DNA of 64,000 nucleotides, taken from Epiperipatus broadwayi (lineage: Eukaryota; Onychophora; Udeonychophora; Euonychophora; Peripatidae). The notes below the pieces were generated by a model. The model was not told the origin of the DNA and made no database searches. It worked only from the letters and a program-made list of their open reading frames with translations. Every line of letters starts with the position of its first letter. The first letter of the stretch is position 1. The position numbers and the translations under genes were made by a program. The stretch lies in NCBI GenBank assembly GCA_028023455.1, contig JAQFVV010006342.1:1077001-1141000 (forward strand). Reading direction: 5' to 3'. Of this stretch, positions 47,786 to 60,185 are shown piece after piece.

Positions 47786-50700
47786 TTTATATACCTGGAG
47801 TCACATTTCAGCCATCCCCTCTATCTCATACAACCGATACACATGTCGACACACATATGAAAACGATAAATGATCTCCAATATATGTATTTTCTACTAAA
47901 CCAGCTGTGAAAATTTTGCTATGTCTTAAGTTCTAATTCTCTAATTTAATACAAATAGATGACTTAATAAATCAGCGATTCAAAATGCTTTGTAAATATG
48001 ACAAATCAATATATACACTATTTACACACACATATAAATATGCATTCCAATTTTACTGTAAAAAGCAGTTAATTTTTTACCAGTATTATTTCCCATACTA
48101 TTAAGTCAATTAACTAAAGTAAGTTTTATAATACTTAACTTTATACTGCCTTAAAGTCCTTTTCTTTAGCCTTAGATGGCCTTTAAGACCTTTAAAAAGT
48201 ATAATAATATCGGAGTTACCTGTTCAAGTCCCAATCCAGCTATATTTTTGGTAAAAATGTTCTTTTGATTTTCTTTTACTGCTTCTCAGGGTCTGTTTCC
48301 TAAGTTGGCCTCAAAGATGAAGGAAAAGAGAGTGTTTCATTTCTGATCTTATTTCATTCTTTGAAAGTGTGTGTCCTAATGGATTTAAAGTCACTTCCTT
48401 AAATTCTTTTCAAACACTAGTACAATAAGAAAGAATTTTGATATTGTAAACATTTTAAAAAATTTTCTTTATCATAAATGTAATTGCAATAATGATAGCG
48501 CTTATTCCAGAAAAAAACATGTGACATTCTTAGGGATGATAATGCTCAAAATTGATCAGGAACTTGAAATAGAAATCTGCAATAGATGGGTGGTAAAGGA
48601 AGTATATTTTATGAGGTCAAGCACATTACTTAAGTGCTTTTTATGAGGTCAAGTGCATTAATGAAATACCTTTTTTGAAGTCATTACTGAAAGGTAAAAG
48701 CACATTACTGAAGTACATTTCAAGAGACGTGAATAACATTTTATGAAGTCAAGCATATTACAGAAATAGATTTTTTGAAATCAAAAAGTCTATTACAAAG
48801 CAAGTTACTGAAGTACATTTTACGATGTCATACTGAAGTACACTTTATGACCTCAAGCACATTACTAAGGTAGATTTTATTAAGTCAAGTTCATTACTGA
48901 AATATATTTTAAAAGAAGTGAAATACATTTTATGAAGTCGCTCGCTTTACTGAAATCAAAAAGCACATTTTAAGAGAACTGAGTGACTTTTGAAAATGGT
49001 GACTAAAAATAAAAAACCCGGCGGTGTGATACTTAGAACATTGCAACTAATTTCTACATATCAAGTTTTGGCACCAAAAGAAACTTGAAACTTAATAAGT
49101 ATTACAGCAAATGACTTTTAAAACAATCTTATGGTTCAGCCAATGGCTTGAAATATTTACTGAACTTCAACTTTTGCATGCAAACGAAAGTGTAGGAAGA
49201 TCTCCATATATACAGAACTTCTGCGTGCTTGCAATATTTTAGTAATAATAATGAAAATGTTATTTATAATTCTTTTAAAATTATTTGCCAAAATAAGGGA
49301 AAATCATGTCAGCATTCTTGTATTTTCCAGCTGACCTCAATCAGTGCTGCCATCTGTGTTCAACGTTAAGAGAATTTTGAATATTTACAATCAAGATACT
49401 CTCCTCTATAAATAAAAAAGGAGGCAAAAACAAGATTAAAACTTTTCATTTCCCTGTCAGTTTAGCGTCCATTGATTTTATAAAGTGTTTATTCTGCGGC
49501 TTTTACATTTATTAGAAGTAAATTTTTTAGATCTGTTAATTTATTTTCTTTAAGAGCAGTTTTAATGATTCTATGTATATTATAGTTTAAAATCCCCAAG
49601 AAAATAATTTATTCATACATCTTATGAATATATTGGTTTGATTATAATTTTGATATTTATTGCTTTGATTTTTTATTTTATAAAACTACTTGCATTCCCG
49701 TATTCCTCCCCCCTATTTTGAACACCTGAAAAACTTTAAAACTTTTTAAATTATACAATTAATGCAATTTTTTACATTTTTTTTTAATTATGAAAGTCAG
49801 AATTCAAATTGAAAGTTAGTATTTTATAAATTCAAATGTATTGCTGTATTATAATCAACTTTTGAACCATGATCAAATATTAAAGTGCTTTACAATATTA
49901 ATCCACTTCATCTATATATTGCACCTGTTCTACACATTGCACCATCAAACTCTTATTTTATCCACCGATCTCACTTAAGGTTTCTTCCTAGATCTTTACA
50001 ATCTTTTGGATCTAATCTAAAACTTCAACTATCCTTCTATTATCATGTATATGTCCAACCAAACCTCATTTCAATTTCTTAATTCTTTACTATTTTTAGT
50101 CATACTTATTTGCTCTGTCACTCATCTATTCTTATTCAATGCCTTTTTGTTACTCCTAATATACATCTCTCCATATTTTGCTGAGTGGATGAAGGTTCTG
50201 TGTTTGTTTTCTGTTAAGTATCGAATTGTCAAATACATTTATTAAAAAACCTTCTTTGTCAAACATGTCGGCAATTTTTCTTTTAATGTCATGTTTATAA
50301 ATAATCACTTAGTATGCATCTATACTTTTTTACATACTTGGTGAAGTCACTGACCTCTATTAACCCTTCCCTTGAAAGTAGGAAATGTACTCAGTGTTGA
50401 GTACACTTTTTCTCATCATTTCCACATTTGTTACCAAAATATTTATGAAAGGATGTGATTTTTGAATTTGAGTTTCCAAGCAGAAATGAAGAAAACTAAT
50501 ATAAATGTTATGTATACTTTGTTAAAAACAATACTAACTTTGTTAAAGGCTAAAAACAAAGTTGTTGTAAATATTAAAGAACTAATAAATGTTAATAACA
50601 AAGCTAACAGGTTTCTTTCATTTGCCTTTTTTGTTCTCACTCTCCTTATAAAAAAATTTAATTAAACAACAATAAGAATCACTCATCCTGAAAATACTAG

Positions 50701-50939
50701 GGTGGCGAGTTGATAGAGGATTTTTGACTAGCAATTATTTATTTATTTGAAGTTTTTAAACCTTTCTTGGTAGAACAAATAAGTCAATAATTACAACATT
50801 CAAAATCATAATTGGAATGATCATGTAATTGTTATAAATTAACTTGATGAGGATTATATCTTGGAATAAAAATAAGAGAAAAGTAAAACTGGCCAAAGAT
50901 TTTCACTTTCATCAGCAGTGGTAATAAGTATGATGAATA
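47786..50939 (+). repeat. 3.2-kb direct duplication, copy B
   Basis: Second copy of 43,360-46,830. Its right end AGTATGATGAATA is followed without a gap by RT-coding sequence of PLE-5, whereas copy A is followed by unrelated DNA. It contains the minisatellite at 48,600-48,990 and the module-M-like part at about 49,230-49,800. Confidence 0.85.
48600..48990. repeat. Degenerate minisatellite, unit about 33 bp, copy B
   Basis: Same array as 44,180-44,640, one to two units shorter. The arrays share individual variant units in order, so the array predates the duplication. Confidence 0.85.
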
Positions 50940-52110
50940 TTGGTTCAATTAGGATAATTAAAGAAGAGCTTCAAAATAATAACTGTCCTGAACAGAAGAT
51001 AGAATTCATCATTGACTTTATGAAATGGTTAGATGAGAATATATTCGCGACGTGTGAAAATAAATGGTATAGGATGAATAATGGATGGCCCATTGGACTG
51101 CCCATGAGTGGTATTGTATCTATATTGTAATTGGTTATTTTGAAAAAACAGATTATATCGAAGTTCCAGGAACAAACACAAGGAATAATTTATTATAGGT
51201 ATGTAGATGACATATTTATCGCAACACCTAAACTAATAATAACAGCCATTCAGGATGAACTGCTAGCACTGACCAACTTGATATTTAACTGCACTGAAGA
51301 GAATGAGCTGAATACAATTAATTACTTGGATTTAATAATAAAGAGAACACACAGATGCTTTAATTACAACATGAAATTAAAACCATTAAACATTAGAGGA
51401 TATCCATACTAAATCTAAAACCCCAAGAGCCCACAAATTGGCAGGGCTTTCTGCCTTTTTGTTCAGGAATTACCATTTATGCAAATATGAAGAGGAAAGA
51501 AGAATAAATATTAACCAGTATGTTAATGATCTTATGAAGGTTGGTTATGATTTAATAACCATCAATAAAAGAATCAAAACATTTTATGAAAACATAACCA
51601 AATCTAGCAAGGACAAAAAACAACATATATGTCTGCCATACATACCTAATATTGCAAGAAAACTAGTCAAAAAATTGCAGAATGAATTCACAGTAGGTTT
51701 TCGAACCCCTCCTAACACCAATAGAATTATGAACCATTCTAAGGACAAAATTGACCTACAATCAACACCACAAGTGGTGTACAAAATGACATGCCCTCAG
51801 GCAAACTGTGGAGCAGTATACTATGGTGAGACTCGGGCCACTATAAACAATAGAGTGGCTCAACACAAATACTTATACAAAAGAGTATTAAGAAGAAACG
51901 AAGGCAGCTCAGTGTTTGTGGACCACCAAAAAGAGGCTAATCATTAATTTGAACCTGCAAATGCTAGAATAATTTCAACTGAAAGAAATGACATCAAAAG
52001 GAAGGTTAAAGAAGCATGGTATATAGCAAGAGATTTGAAGGCAATAAAGAGGAAGGATACATGCTTTACTATTTCAAAGAGTTGGACAATATAAATAAGC
52101 TTGCATAGAT
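50940..52110 (+). pseudogene. Penelope-like element PLE-5, RT palm plus GIY-YIG nuclease
   Basis: A distinct PLE family from PLE-0 to PLE-4. Order: RT with NNGWPIGLPMSGIVS (about 51,070-51,120), a stop, catalytic IYYRYVDDIFIATPK with both Asp intact (51,190-51,235), MKLKPLNIRGYPY, a stop and frame change near 51,412, linker AGLSAFLFRNYHLCKYEEER (51,438 on), then a GIY-YIG nuclease with CGAVYYGETRATINNRV (51,806-51,860) and HKYLYKRVLRR. A stop at 51,945 precedes the final RNDIKRKVKEAWYIARD. The 5' half of the element is missing and copy B of the 3.2-kb duplication abuts it. Few breaks suggest it is younger than the other PLEs. Confidence 0.85.
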
Positions 52111-52299
52111 TTGCATAAATTATTATGTTAGAAGGCTATGAATATGGAGTTGTAATCTCTGAAAGCGCTTAGCCTTAAGAAATATTAATGTAATTGTCAT
52201 GAATTTAATTTCACTATATACGTTAAGCGTATTAAATCTTACATAGTTATCAATAGTGAAGAAAAAAAAATCTAAAATTACAATCTTCTAATTTATCAT
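52111..52299. other. PLE-5 3' flank
   Basis: Short AT-rich interval, probably partly 3' UTR of PLE-5. No downstream terminal repeat is recognised. Confidence 0.35.
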
Positions 52300-52866
52300 T
52301 ATCAATCTTTATTTGTTTATTAATTTTTTTAAAGAAAATCAATTGAACATTTATTTAGTCTTTTAAGCATTTATCTTTCATGTGATAACTCTTATAACAT
52401 TTTCTGAAACTCTGAAGCATTATTTGCAAAAATAACCACATAATATGCCAAATCTAGATAACTTAAATAATCTCCATTTACTTTAATTGCACTAGCTTTC
52501 CATTTTAATCTACAAAATAATTCTTAAGGTAATTAGAAGGGATTTAAACTCAGGTTTTCAAGCTCCCTGCATCAATTATGAAGATACACCTTTCTCAATG
52601 TTAGTCTTCTTAGTATCCTATGTAGTAATCATTGCTCTCACATTTTGATAAATATTCTTCAGAATATTATAATAGCCTGGGATATATATCTTGGTGATCC
52701 AATGCTTTAATTACAATAAAAATGTTTACTGAATTAATTTTTTTTTTATAATATAAAACCCAAAATATAATAGCAACTTATATTTATTGGTGCATTCTAT
52801 AATTTTTTTCAGTACTTGGATGTTATCCACTGTTGATAAAACATTTAAAATCCAACTTGCATCTTT
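52300..52866 (-). pseudogene. RTE retrotransposon fragment
   Basis: Same-strand match to 24,720-25,200 of the other minus RTE relic: GCATTATTTGCAAAAATAA, CCAAATCTAGATAACTTAA, and GATCCAATGCTTTAATTA. It lies in the RT part, is strongly decayed, and ends at SINE copy 3. Confidence 0.55.
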
Positions 52867-52965
52867 TTTTTTTTTCAAGTGTCATAGCATTGGCTGGGAC
52901 GCAAATCCGCAACCCGTGCAACTGCTTGTAAGGCAGTCACGCTGACCTCTCGACCACCAATTTTG
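52867..52965 (-). mobile_element. Short tRNA-like SINE, copy 3
   Basis: Minus strand: GGTGGTCGAGAGGTCAGCGT (A-box region), an anticodon-like arm ACTGC-CTTACAA-GCAGT, a T-arm-like GGATTTGCGTCCC, then GCCAATGCTATGACAC and an A run (T13 on the plus strand). This is the copy that most resembles a tRNA (UAC-like loop). No certain target duplication is seen. Confidence 0.65.
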
Positions 52966-54220
<1,255 letters not shown>

Positions 54221-54737
54221 TTTAAATACCTTCACTGGAACAACTCAAAATAATGAATAATACATTTGTTAGGCTGCAAAAAGGAGTTTGCTATTAACTG
54301 AAAGGAGATCCTTTGATTCCTCTTGGAGGCCTTAAAGGAACTGAGCAGAGCAAATTTCCTAATGTCCGCTCCATATGTTCTTGTCATTGCAGCTGTTATT
54401 ACTATGTGATTATTCATGTAGTATATGAACATGGATGGGCTGCTCACCAACATGCATTAGCCACTATGTTGAGTTTATTTGCTTTTTACTTCTGAGTTTA
54501 AGATCAAGAAAGACCATAGTCTTTCTTCTCAGTTGCTTGATAAGGCAGAAGGAATGTATGTGTAAATGATAAACATTTTTCCAATAGATATATACAATCA
54601 TGACAGACAAAAATAAATCATGGTCCTTATTCCCATGAGGCTGTAAAGTCACCAAACAAGGTAGTGGTTGGGGGTCAAAGGCAGAGGGTGCTAAGAATTC
54701 CCTGATTGTGGACCCAGGCTGCCATTTGTTGATGACT

Positions 54738-55437
54738 TTATTTAGGTACTTACAACTGCAGATCACTTTCAAGTGAAGGAAGATTGCAAGAATTAAAAAA
54801 ACTGCCTTATAATAAATGGGACATTATTGGACTTTGTGAAGTTAGAAGAAAAGGTGAATAGACAATTGATTTAAAAAGTGGCCATGTACTCTACACAAAG
54901 GCACAAATATTGGAAATAGAAGTGAAATAGGATTCATTACAAATAAAAAGTGGAAGAACAACATTGTGGAGATTGATGGTATATCGGACAGAATGGCAAG
55001 ATTAGTTATACAATTTAATAGCAGATAGCAAATGCAGATAATTCAGATTTATGCCCCAACAAGTTCTCATAGTGATGAAGTAGTAGAAGATTTTTATATG
55101 GATAGTACAAAAGGCTTTTGATCAGAGTAAACAACATTTTAAAATTGTTATGGGAGACTTTAATGCTAGAATTGGTAAACAAATGAAAGGTGAAAGTGCT
55201 GTAGGTAATTTTGGTTATGGTAATAGAAATGAGAAAGGACATAGACTTGTGGAGTTTGCAGAAAAAGAAAAACTTTATATTATGAATTCTTTTTTTGAGA
55301 AAAATGTTAAAAAGAAATGGACATGGAAGCATCCAAATGAAGGTACAGCAGAATTGGATTATATTTTGACTAACAGAAAATGCATATTTCAAGATTGTAA
55401 TGTTTTTAATAAATTTAACACGGGAAGTGATCATTGA
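54738..55437 (+). pseudogene. RTE apurinic-like endonuclease domain
   Basis: Starts with LGTYNCRSLSSEGRLQE (54,745-54,795) and WDIIGLCEVRRKGE (54,810-54,860), the N-terminal strand and metal-binding Glu of EEP-family nucleases. The central part (54,870-55,140) is frameshifted. Then come MGDFNARIGKQ (55,150), WTWKHPNEGTAELDYIL (55,318-55,370) and the terminal SDH (55,428-55,437), directly followed by TGA. A functional protein nicks target DNA. Here the frame is broken in the middle and stopped after SDH, where related elements continue into RT. Confidence 0.8.
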
Positions 55438-55452
55438 TTAGTAAGATGTAAG

Positions 55453-57450
55453 ATGCGTGTTAATGTAAAACTAGAGAGACAAAAATTATTAAGAAAAACA
55501 ATATTTACAGTTGATATTCCTAATCGTCAGAAACATTCTAATGAATTTAAATTAGGACTTACAAATCGGTTTCAAGTATTAGTAGATTTTGAACATGATT
55601 CGGATTTGAATGAAATTAATATGAAAATAACTGATGCACTTTTAAAAACTGCAACAAAGATAGCTGGTAGAAAAAAGCAGCAATTGACCAATAAAATTTC
55701 TACTGAGACTAGAGAATTTATGAAGAAAAGAAGGAATATGAAGATATACAAACATGATGCATTAAAAAGGATTGAATATCTCGAATTTTGTAAAATGGTG
55801 CGGAAAAGAGTTGAAAATGGTATAAGAAAGTATAACTGTGAACTAACAAGGAAATCTGTACAAGAGAATAAAAATCTCAAGAGTGTAAAACAACATTTTG
55901 GTATTGGTAGGAAATTTATATCTGCAATAAGAAAAAAAAGATTTATTACTAAAAAGAGAGATGACATCCTGAAATGAGTAGAAGACTTCTATCAAAAATT
56001 ATATAGTAATAAAGACCTAATACCTTCTATATCTATTATATCTTCCGAATTGCCCAGAATTTTAAATGAAGAAGTGAGACATGCAATTAAATTTATGAAG
56101 AAAAGAAAGGCTCCAGGTAATGATGGAATTATAATTAATATATTAAAAGAAGCAGGTGAAGAAATAGAAATTTTTTTAGCAAAATTATATACCAAATGAC
56201 TAAATGATAAAGACGTACCAGATGATTGGAAGAATGCAGTATTAATATTAATATTTAAAAAAGGTGATAAAGAAGATATTAGAAATTATAGATCTATCAA
56301 CCTTTTATCAGTTTTATACAAAATTTTTACCAAGATAATTACAACTCGTCTATAGAGAACATTGGATTTCCACCAACCAAGAGAACAAGCTGGATTTAAA
56401 AGTGGTTTTAGTACAGTAGATCATATCCAGGTATTGAGAGAAGTTATAGAAATAACAAATGAATATGAGTTGCCATTATGCTTTGGATTTGTAGATTATA
56501 AAAAGGCATTTGATTCTATAAACATATCTTCAGTGATTAAAGCATTGGATTATCAAGGCATAGATTCAGGTTATTGTCATATTTTAAAGAATATTTATAA
56601 AAATGCAACAGCAACAATTAGATTAAATAATGATAATAGGAAAGTCGACATTAAGAAAGATATAAGACAGAGTGACTCCATATCCCTAAAACTTTTTACA
56701 GCAGTGCTGCAAGAATAATTTTGTGGATTAAAATGGGAATCTAAGAGCGAAAGTAAATGGAGATTATTTAAGTCATTTAGATTTTGCAGATGATGTAATT
56801 ATTTTTGCAAATAATGCTTTAGATCTGCAGGAGTTAGTTATCAGATGAAAGTAGGAGTAGGACTAAAGATAAATATTAAAAAGACTAAAGTAATGTTTAA
56901 TGGATTTTTTCAAAATATAAAAATAAAAATTATGGTGAGTTAGAAGTTAACAGCTACAAATATCTTAGTCAGTTTATTAATACAGATGGAAACATAATGG
57001 ATGAAACTAATGATAGAATTAAACTTGGTTGCAGTGCTTTTGGTAAATATAACTTGATATTAAAAGGAAATATGCCTCTATGTTTGAAAAGGAAGGTTTT
57101 TAATAGATATGTTTTGCCAGTTCTTACTTATAGATCTGAGACTTGGTCACTTAATAGAAGAGCAATACAGAGACTTCAGACCACTCAAAAAAGTATGGAG
57201 GGATGCATGTTGGGAGTAAGAAGAAGAGATTGAAAATGCAATATATGGGTAAGAGGACAAACAGGTGTTACTGACATCATTAAAAAAATTAAAAGACTGA
57301 AATGGAGTTGGGCTGGATATACTGCTAGAAGAGATGATAATAGGTGGACAATTGAAATCTTAAACTGGATTCCAAGAGATTGTAAAAGACCCAGGAAGAG
57401 ACCACATGTGATATGGATGAATGAAATAAGAAAGTGTGCAGGGGTGATAT
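55453..57450 (+). pseudogene. RTE reverse transcriptase and C-terminal region, broken
   Basis: A basic linker (55,453-55,977) leads into KAPGNDGIIINILKEAG (56,110-56,160), RNYRSINLLSVLYKIFTKI (56,281-56,340), EQAGFKSGFSTVDHIQ, motif A in FVDYKKAFDSI (56,488-56,520), motif B reading IRQSDSISLKLF (the usual GxxS is altered), and an intact LDFADDVIIFANNAL at about 56,774-56,820. The thumb with SYKYLSQFINTDGN and the C-terminal RIKLGCSAFGKYN ... YRSETWSLN block (56,997-57,233) follow, then KRLKWSWAGYTARRD, which lies in a shifted frame. Stops and frameshifts occur at about 55,975, 56,198, 56,353, 56,716, 56,845 and 57,231. Confidence 0.8.
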
Positions 57451-57611
57451 GAAGAAGAGAAGCCAAAGATCGGAGACGATGGACTGAACTTGAGAGACAT
57501 TCATCCTGCAGTGGATTGATAATGGTTAATGATGATGATGACATTTGTTAATTAGACAATCATCAAAAATGGAAAGAAGTTTAATCTATTTTGCTCATTT
57601 TACATATTACA

Positions 57612-59182
57612 TGATGTAATATAAAATATCTTTATATAACAGCAATAATAAATATAAATAATAACTATACACAAAAAAGCTCTTTTAGGTAAATATTATT
57701 TTTTGCCCTTTTCAATGGGATTCAACTAATTTACTATTACGATCTACATTGCATACATAGTAGCATCTGTCTTCCTTATAAAATTAACTATAATCTATTA
57801 AAAGCATACAATATTTATAAGTCATAAAAAACCCTGTATAAATGTATATTACATAACTTTCCATTCATTTATCATTAGCCAATTATTAGTCAAATTAATA
57901 AATGTTTTATATATGTTCATAAATTATTTTTGTTATAATTAATATATCTTCCTTCTATTAGGTTCTTTAATATATTAATTAATTTAACTAATTATTGGCT
58001 AATGATAAATGAATAGTTATTTAATATACATTTATACAGGGGTTTTTTATGACTTAAAAATATTATAACTTCCTTTTAATAGGTTATAGTTAATTTTTAA
58101 AAAGATAGATGTCGCTATATATATACAATGTAGATTATTTAGAAAAAGCTCAAAGAGTAGGAAGACATGCATTGGATGCAGAAGTATGGACAGCAAGGGA
58201 GGCAATTCAAGGAGAAATGGGATGGTCAAGTTTTCATATGAGAGATGCAAAAAGTAAAATGAAAATGTTTGGTAGATTGCAGTTTATGGATAATAAAAGA
58301 ATAGCTAAAATAGTATTTAATTGGGTTATGAGTAAAGGGCAGGTAACAAAATGGGTGAGAAAGGTAATGCGGTATGCAAAAGATTTGGATAAAGAATTTA
58401 TATCAGTATATTTGTACAAAAGATGGGATGATTGTGTTAAGAGGATTATTGAGTGTCACAGTAGTAAGGAATGGGATAAAAGAATAAACTTATTAATAAA
58501 GATTAAAGAGTTAGAGAGATGGAGAAATAGTATGGAGAGTAAAAAGAGTTTAAATATACATAGAAATAAACAGAATATTAGGTGTGAGTTAATATATGAT
58601 AATAGTGAGGAAAGTAGTTTATTGTTTAAGGCTCGAACGGGATCTTAGCTACAAAAGAATATACATGTAAATGGAAAAATATGGATGATTTGTTTTGTAA
58701 ATTATGTAAGGAAGGAATTGAAAATATTAGGCATTTGTTAATTGAATGTAAATGTTTGAAAACAGAAAGGGTACATATAATGAAGTTGTGGAAAAATAAA
58801 TATGAAAAGAGTGATTATACAGAAAGTGAATTATTGTTTTTTATGCTGGGTTTGGAAAAGATAAGGGGGATTTAGATCTAAAGGTTATAGAGTTGACAAA
58901 GATTATGTTGTGGAAATGGGATAGAGCAGATTATGGGTAAATTTAGAGTGGGGAATGTAAAATAAAGTGGCTAACAGGTTTATCTGGGCATATTTGCTGA
59001 GATATTCTTGACTTCGTTTAAGGAGAAGCCATAATACATCACATCACATTACATCGTAATTATAAATCAGTTGAAGCCCATTGAAAGGCAAAAATTAATA
59101 TTTTATAAAAAGAGCTTTTTTGTGTATGATTATTATTTTATATATTATTGCTATTATATAAGGATGTTTTATATTATATTAT
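57612..59182. repeat. Long-armed fold-back element split by a LINE fragment
   Basis: Left arm 57,612-57,902 pairs with 57,970-58,134 plus 59,055-59,182. Landmarks: ACACAAAAAAGCTCTTTT (57,670) pairs with the inverse at about 59,110-59,127; ATCTACATTG (57,742) with CAATGTAGAT (58,125-58,134); ATTAGCCAATTATTAGT (57,874) with its inverse near 58,000. With the LINE removed the element is about 650 bp with 290-bp arms and a 67-bp loop. No coding sequence. It is a MITE-like or inverted-duplication element. Confidence 0.85.
58133..59054 (+). pseudogene. LINE 3' fragment (family L), copy 3, inserted in the fold-back
   Basis: The coding part starts at once with YLEKAQRVGRHALDAEVW and continues to about 58,900: AKSKMKMFGRLQFMD, KRWDDCVKRIIECHSS, one frame break near 58,645, then CKLCKEGIENIRHLLIECKC. 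The 3' UTR has TTCGTTTAAGGAGAAGCCAT and ends in a (CATCA)n-like tail at 59,035-59,054. It is 5' truncated. The right arm of the fold-back resumes immediately after the tail. No clear target duplication is visible at the truncated end. Confidence 0.8.
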
Positions 59183-59821
59183 ATGATTGATTTATTAATT
59201 AGAAATAATAATAATAAAAAAGAAATTAAAGATATGTTAAGTATTCTATAAAACAAACATATAATTCTGGTTTTGAGTTATATATAAGATATTCCCATAG
59301 ATTGAAAAATAAGAAATTGCACAGTTACCATTGTGTAGTTTCCTGATATACAAATTGCAACAATCATTAAACAATCACATGTACATATGCACGCATATAT
59401 GATACAAATTATATTGATTATTAATAAACCATTAAAATTATGCTATTTTAATACATAAATTATGATTATTAGATATATATGTCTATAAATATATGTCCAT
59501 GTGTGTGGATATGCACACACACACAGCATATGTTATATTTCAATTTCCTTGATAGTACTATCACTCAGTAGGCCAGCAATGCCCGAAGAACTGAGAAGAG
59601 GAATAGCTTTTGAAATGGGTTATTTACTAATCTGTATGCTGTTAAATGTGTTTGAAAGTTTAAGTACAGTTTGAATTTTTCTGAAAACATTTAACAATTT
59701 ATATTAGATAATGGAAATAATCTAACATTTAATTACAATGTTGTTGGTAAGTTTATTTGCCAACATTTAACAATGTAATAAGTTTGTTGAAAGATTTTCA
59801 AACCTAAATATCGCATGATCA
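59183..59821. other. Gene-free interval
   Basis: AT-rich. A short CA-rich stretch lies at 59,500-59,525. Nothing else is recognised. Confidence 0.5.
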
Positions 59822-60185
59822 CATATAGTGGTGGCTATGGTTGTTTAAGAACCAAAGACACCAAAATGTATGGGTGCTGAATTGAATTCAGACCCATATG
59901 ACTATATAAGCTATTGAGCTTAGACTGAAAATATTTTTGTGTTTTCAATTTCATTCTCATAGTTTTGTAGTAAAATAGAGTTAAAAGGTGGCTGCTGGAG
60001 GGTTGCATTGGATCCTAAGATCTAGGTGCAGTGTTCTCAGATCCAAGACTCCTCACTGATGATGGCCACAAATCAGAAACTAGTCTGGGGATATTGGATG
60101 AGTAGGAACTAGATAGGGATTTTATGCACAAGCCTTCTGGCATCCATTGATTACTCTGGTTAGCACAGGGTGGCACTACTGTATG
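59822..60185 (+). repeat. Dispersed repeat B, longest copy
   Basis: About 360 bp from GGCTATGGTTGTTTAAGAAC to AGCACAGGGTGGCAC. Partial copies are at 29,035-29,215 (reversed), 29,290-29,485, 62,478-62,695 (reversed) and possibly 60,535-60,610. No open frame is retained between copies. A tRNA-derived SINE is possible because of A/B-box-like motifs in the first 80 bp. Confidence 0.65.

Larger units (their letters stand above)
54235..57545 (+). mobile_element. RTE-type non-LTR retrotransposon, near full length, decayed
   Basis: A 5' leader (54,290-54,735) matches the leaders at 1-365 and 26,880-27,245 (reversed). Endonuclease and RT follow, and the 3' end is a short ATG-repeat tail (AATGATGATGATGAC, 57,527-57,541), as is common in RTE elements. 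There are four other copies or fragments in the window. This is the best preserved and the likely reference for the family. Confidence 0.8.

Noticed and set aside
52867-52965. Possible functional tRNA gene (UAC-like anticodon loop)
   Set aside because: No proper acceptor stem, the T arm is imperfect, a poly-A tail follows, and two other diverged copies show it is a SINE.
60040-60090. Hammerhead-ribozyme-like core in repeat B (CTGATGA ... GAAA, with CTAGT/ACTAG able to pair)
   Set aside because: Stem I does not pair, stem II is two to three bp, and the cleavage-side spacing is off by a base. The core is not kept in the copy at 29.1 kb. Searched for because PLEs and some short retroelements carry hammerheads.
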